Below, one piece after another: positions 6,464 to 9,530 of a stretch of DNA of 9,530 nt. Below the pieces are notes generated by a model. That model made no database searches. It was not told the origin of the DNA and was given only the letters and a program-made list of their open reading frames with translations. Where the stretch lies: the NCBI GenBank assembly GCA_030618325.1, contig JAUXDP010000118.1, forward strand, positions 1 through 9,530, written 5' to 3'. This DNA comes from Methylococcaceae bacterium (GTDB lineage: Bacteria; Pseudomonadota; Gammaproteobacteria; Methylococcales; Methylomonadaceae). Within the stretch, counting starts at the first letter, position 1; every line of letters starts with the position of its first letter. A program made the position numbers and the translations under genes.

Positions 6464-7957
6464 TTGAAGAATAAAATTTTTTTTGTGGTTGGATGTGCAC
6501 GATCTGGAACTACCTCAATGTGTCAGATTCTGGATTCTACAAACAATGCGATCTGTAATTTAGAGCCGTCACCTAATCTGAACCGTGAGAGTCGCGATAT
6601 GATGGAGGGACGCTACGACAAACCATTTCAGCTCGTTACCGAAACTGTTTTAAAACGGGCTTCTGCTGTACTAGATAGCAATATGATCTATGGGGAAAAA
6701 AATGTAACGCTGGGGCCGTTTATTCCCCATTTGTATCAATTGAGCAAATGTCGCTTTGTATATGTACACCGGGATGGGCGTGAAGTTGTACGCTCACTTA
6801 TTGATTGGCATAATCGTATGTTTGGCACTATATACCGTGAATGTAAAGAAGTCGGCAACCTGAGTGAAAGGGCGAAACAGGCGCAGGCATCATTACCAAT
6901 TGAAGAGGATAGCTCAGATTATTCTCGCCCTCGTCCTTCCTCTGAGGATATCTGGCATGAGCGATGGGAAGGCTTTACGCGCCTTGAAATGTGTGCGTGG
7001 TATTGGTCTAGAATCAATAAATTATACCTTGACCAGTTAGCAGTATCACCGAAAGATGATTGGATCTCCATCAACTATACATCCCCTTCAGCACCTGATT
7101 TGATCAGAGTCTTACGCTTTCTCGGACTGGAAGGGTTAGGTTTGGAACGTATCGAAGAGTTGCTGGGTATGAAGATCAATTCGCTTAAAAATCGAATTAA
7201 TGAGGGCAACAGTTTTCCTCGTTGGCCTGATTGGTTGCCAGTTGATCGAGTTAGGTTTGAGAATATTGCTGCACCAACCATGCAGCGGCTGGGCTATTAT
7301 CCAAAGGACTATATCCGTTATAGCCCAACCAACTACGGTGAATGGTGGAAAAAAAATGAGGGAGGGCTGGATTGGTATCAGTGGATGTATGATGGCCGAA
7401 AATTAGCGCATGAGGATTTTTTTACCTTTGTAACCATGCTGGATGCTAAGGGTGAAAAGGTTGAGTCATTACTGGATGTTGGCTGCGGCCTGGCTGTAGG
7501 TTATGCAGAGACATTTGCCGAACGCCGTTATGTCGGTATGGATTTGAGCGGCAAAGAGACTGAATGGTGTCGCCAGAACCGAAAAAATTCCTTGCATGAC
7601 TACGTTAGTGGCGACATTATAAGATACACAGGCGATGAGAAATTTGATATTGTCTTTTCACAGGGCACCATCGATAACTCGTATGATATGGATGCCTTGC
7701 TCAGAGCAATGGTGGGTTGTTCAAATGGGTGGGTTTATTTGACAGCATATCGAGGTTGGTTTCCTGAGTTGTCTGAACACCGTTATACTTGGAGTGAAGC
7801 TACTACCTGCTTTTATAACGATATTTCACCGACAGTTATTCGTGAAACCTTGCTGTCACTTGGGTGTACTGATATTGAGATTACAGCGCTTGATATGGGC
7901 ATTCGTGAAGGAAATCCGATCAGATTCGAAACCAGAATCGTGGCGCGAGTGTGTTGA
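6464..7957 (+). CDS. Sulfotransferase-like / SAM-dependent methyltransferase fusion protein
   Basis: The 497-residue protein has two catalytic domains. The N-terminal part (about 1-285) looks like a PAPS-dependent sulfotransferase. A 5'-phosphosulfate loop, GCARSGTTS (10-18), follows the first strand, and a 3'-phosphate motif, YVHRDGREVVRS (100-111), has R103 and S111 in the expected places. MQRLGY (273-278) is typical of the end of such domains. The C-terminal part (about 290-497) is a class I methyltransferase with LLDVGCG (336-342), acidic D360 in GMDLS, and FDIVFSQG (394-401). A sulfate and a methyl group could be added to the same glycan. The start is a TTG with no clear Shine-Dalgarno. 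A TGA at 6449-6451 is in frame upstream, and the next in-frame candidate (GTG, 6485) would cut the first strand, so TTG is the best choice. It lies 21 bases after wzt and is more GC-rich than the first two genes. Acceptor unknown. A chain-terminating role is inference from position. Confidence 0.82.
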   Translation: MKNKIFFVVGCARSGTTSMCQILDSTNNAICNLEPSPNLNRESRDMMEGRYDKPFQLVTETVLKRASAVLDSNMIYGEKNVTLGPFIPHLYQLSKCRFVYVHRDGREVVRSLIDWHNRMFGTIYRECKEVGNLSERAKQAQASLPIEEDSSDYSRPRPSSEDIWHERWEGFTRLEMCAWYWSRINKLYLDQLAVSPKDDWISINYTSPSAPDLIRVLRFLGLEGLGLERIEELLGMKINSLKNRINEGNSFPRWPDWLPVDRVRFENIAAPTMQRLGYYPKDYIRYSPTNYGEWWKKNEGGLDWYQWMYDGRKLAHEDFFTFVTMLDAKGEKVESLLDVGCGLAVGYAETFAERRYVGMDLSGKETEWCRQNRKNSLHDYVSGDIIRYTGDEKFDIVFSQGTIDNSYDMDALLRAMVGCSNGWVYLTAYRGWFPELSEHRYTWSEATTCFYNDISPTVIRETLLSLGCTDIEITALDMGIREGNPIRFETRIVARVC

Positions 7958-8997
7958 TGATAAAACAGTCGTTGATAACACTTCTTAAAGCGCTCAAATA
8001 CAGGTTTAAACCTTATAAAGTGCAAGAACGTCAAGTTAGTTGCGAAGAGGTAACTTCTCTCTGTACTCAGGTCTCTGAGTCTTATCAGACGCTTGGTTTG
8101 GTTAATTCATTTTCGCTCTACAGGAAGGTTGTTGATATCCTGATCTCTAATCCAAAAGTTAATTTCAAACCTCTTTCTGATCTAATGGATCCAGTTCCAG
8201 AAGGCCAGATTACAGTTGCTCTGAGGCATGATATTGATGCCGATATTGTAACAGGCTTGCAGGCTGCTCGTTTTCTAGCTAGTAGAGGTGTGCCCGGGAG
8301 TTTTTATTTGCTGCATACTTCTCAATATTACGGTGCTATTGAGGGCGATGTTTTTTATCGCCATTCCTCCTTGGGTTCGTTTGTCGAAAGCTTTATTGCT
8401 ACTGGTTGTGAAATAGGGCTTCATACCGACCCCCTTCATTTTTATTGCAACCATTGTATTAATGGTCTTCAGGCCATTAGAAGTGAACTGGAGTGGATGC
8501 GAACATGTGGAGCTATAGTCAAGGGTACGGTAGCTCATAATTCTGCGGTGGTATATGGTGCTGAAAATTTTGAGATTTTCAGGGGCAAAGCAGTTGCAGG
8601 TCGGTCGGAGATTATGCATGATGGCAGGTCAGTTCCTCTGCAACTTATCGACGAGCATCAGTTGGGGCTAACCTATGAGGGTAATTTTCCCGTACTGCCC
8701 GATCGGTTGGACGGTGAAAAGGTAAATGAGTATATTAGGTTATCCAGAGGTGATGGGGTGAGAAATAAGGAGTGGCTTGAGCTTTATTTCCTCCATAATC
8801 CCTACTTTGACCGGTTGTATGATGTAGATATTTGGCTGCTGGGCATTGATGTTTGGGCTATGGCTCTCAGGGATGGTGGAGGCCAACTGTTATGGCCAGT
8901 TCCCACTGATGATATGCTTTCGAAGCTTAATGAACTGGGAAATGAGATGAGAGTCGTAATAAATATCCATCCAGAGTATGTTTCAGGAGTGCAATAG
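7957..8997 (+). CDS. Polysaccharide deacetylase-like protein (NodB/CE4-type fold)
   Basis: The 346-residue protein resembles the divergent polysaccharide deacetylase group found in surface-glycan loci. LRHDID (89-94) stands where classical CE4 enzymes have TFDD and supplies the putative catalytic base and metal-binding aspartates. EIGLHTDPLH (152-161) supplies H156 and H161 as candidate metal ligands, although the spacing is H-x4-H rather than the usual H-x3-H. INIHPEYV (335-342) matches the C-terminal histidine motif. No signal peptide is evident: the N-terminus (MIKQSLITLLKALKYRFK) is a short amphipathic basic stretch. It may therefore work on a cytoplasmic lipid-linked glycan or nucleotide sugar. 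The start is the ATG sharing one base with the preceding stop (TGATG). GTG at 7951 and TTG at 7954 are alternatives adding only two residues or one. It ends in tandem stops TAG-TAA. Whether it removes acetyl, formyl or another N-acyl group cannot be told. Confidence 0.72.
   Translation: MIKQSLITLLKALKYRFKPYKVQERQVSCEEVTSLCTQVSESYQTLGLVNSFSLYRKVVDILISNPKVNFKPLSDLMDPVPEGQITVALRHDIDADIVTGLQAARFLASRGVPGSFYLLHTSQYYGAIEGDVFYRHSSLGSFVESFIATGCEIGLHTDPLHFYCNHCINGLQAIRSELEWMRTCGAIVKGTVAHNSAVVYGAENFEIFRGKAVAGRSEIMHDGRSVPLQLIDEHQLGLTYEGNFPVLPDRLDGEKVNEYIRLSRGDGVRNKEWLELYFLHNPYFDRLYDVDIWLLGIDVWAMALRDGGGQLLWPVPTDDMLSKLNELGNEMRVVINIHPEYVSGVQ
8985..8990 (+). promoter_or_regulatory. Ribosome binding site for the last methyltransferase gene
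   Basis: AGGAGT at the end of the deacetylase-like gene is 13 bases before the ATG at 9004. This is longer than ideal spacing, but it is the only good match. It places initiation right at the end of translation of the previous gene. Confidence 0.45.
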
Positions 8998-9003
8998 TAA
9001 GAT

Positions 9004-9530
9004 ATGTTTGATTTTGAGATAAGGGAGAAGAATGATGAGAACATTATTGCTACCGATTATCACAAGAATTATCATGAGTATCCAATTATGAAATACTGGG
9101 ATGAAGAATTTGGAGCGTTCGTTCGGAAAAATTTTTTTGATGGTGTGCGAATTCTTGATTTGGGTTGTGGACCTGCCTCGCTTTGGGAACAGTGGTTACA
9201 GTACACCAAAGTGGGGAAGCTGGCTGGAGTTGACCTTTCTGATCAAATGATCGAAGAGGCAAAAAAACGATTTCCTGATGGTGAGTTTGTTACTGGCAGG
9301 GCCCATGAAATCCCTTACCCAGCCGGTTCATTCGATATTGTGATAGCTTCCTCTGTGTTGCACCATATTCCAAATACACACCTTGATGGAGCTATCAAAG
9401 AGATTTACCGAGTACTTGATGAACATGGTGTTATCATTGGACGTGAGCCTATAGATGGACAGTCTAAAGGGCAATCAGGTTGGTTTACAGGTGCGCTTAT
9501 GTATTTCCGGCATCTGCTGTATCGTCTTAC
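9004..9530 (+). CDS. Class I SAM-dependent methyltransferase (3' end beyond window)
   Basis: The first 175 residues are present and the frame is still open at the window edge, so the gene is partial only because of the window. The Methyltransf_11-type core shows motif I ILDLGCG (50-56), the ribose-binding acidic residue D77 in GVDLS, a motif near HEIPYPAGSFD (101-111), and IASSVLHHI (114-122) as motif IV. EIYRVLDEHGVIIG (133-146) matches the strand that follows in this family. It would transfer a methyl group from SAM to a sugar hydroxyl, amino or carboxyl group. The acceptor is unknown. It is in the same reading frame as the preceding gene, from which it is separated by the tandem stops and one codon. 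Sequence similarity to the methyltransferase domain of the sulfotransferase fusion is limited to the general SAM motifs, so it is not an obvious duplicate. Confidence 0.85.
   Translation, partial: MFDFEIREKNDENIIATDYHKNYHEYPIMKYWDEEFGAFVRKNFFDGVRILDLGCGPASLWEQWLQYTKVGKLAGVDLSDQMIEEAKKRFPDGEFVTGRAHEIPYPAGSFDIVIASSVLHHIPNTHLDGAIKEIYRVLDEHGVIIGREPIDGQSKGQSGWFTGALMYFRHLLYRL

Noticed and set aside
7951..7956. GTG or TTG as the start of the deacetylase-like gene
   Set aside because: The ATG at 7957 in a TGATG stop-start overlap matches the wzm-wzt junction and is the simpler choice. The difference is one or two residues.
8521..8540. ACGGTAGCTC resembling the ops core of JUMPstart
   Set aside because: It lies inside a coding region, lacks the rest of the JUMPstart element and matches the ops consensus poorly.
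8275..8619. Minus-strand ORF of 114 residues inside the deacetylase-like gene
   Set aside because: It is antisense to the conserved RHDID-to-histidine region and its translation has no recognisable domain.
9004..9530. Reading the last methyltransferase as a truncated pseudogene
   Set aside because: The frame is open and motif-complete to the window edge, so the missing end is simply outside the window.

Overview
The window is a stretch of a surface-polysaccharide (O-antigen or capsule type) biosynthesis locus from a Gram-negative bacterium. All recognisable genes are on the + strand and lie almost end to end. The core evidence is an ABC-2 export pair of the Wzm/Wzt type, whose ATPase carries an extra C-terminal domain as in O-antigen exporters that read the chain end. 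Around it are sugar- and substituent-modifying enzymes. Base composition is moderate to AT-rich. A gammaproteobacterium is the most natural guess, but nothing in the window fixes the genus. No glycosyltransferase, polymerase, insertion sequence, tRNA, rRNA or CRISPR array was seen.

Layout. Bases 1-154 hold the probable tail of an upstream gene and an AT-rich leader. Bases 155-2386 hold an FAD-dependent 2-hydroxyacid oxidase-like protein (L-2-hydroxyglutarate oxidase family) and an NAD-dependent sugar epimerase/dehydratase, 3 bases apart and clearly AT-rich. A 75-base gap (2387-2461) follows, with a perfect TTGACA hexamer and a small palindrome. It also marks a change in base composition. Bases 2462-6442 hold a glutamine-dependent asparagine synthase-type amidotransferase, the permease (wzm) and the ATPase (wzt), joined by short overlaps. 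Bases 6464-7957 encode a fusion of a sulfotransferase-like domain and a SAM-dependent methyltransferase. It is followed by a polysaccharide deacetylase-like protein (7957-8997) and a second methyltransferase (from 9004), cut by the window end.

Working model. The enzymes before the exporter probably make or amidate a sugar or its substituent. Wzm/Wzt moves the finished undecaprenyl-linked polymer across the inner membrane. The modifying genes after wzt could decorate the chain. The most interesting reading is by analogy with E. coli O8/O9a, where WbdD caps the chain and the Wzt C-terminal domain recognises the cap. Here a sulfotransferase-methyltransferase fusion directly follows a two-domain Wzt, so a sulfate- and/or methyl-based terminal cap read by the exporter is a plausible and testable hypothesis. 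It is an inference from domain content and gene order only.
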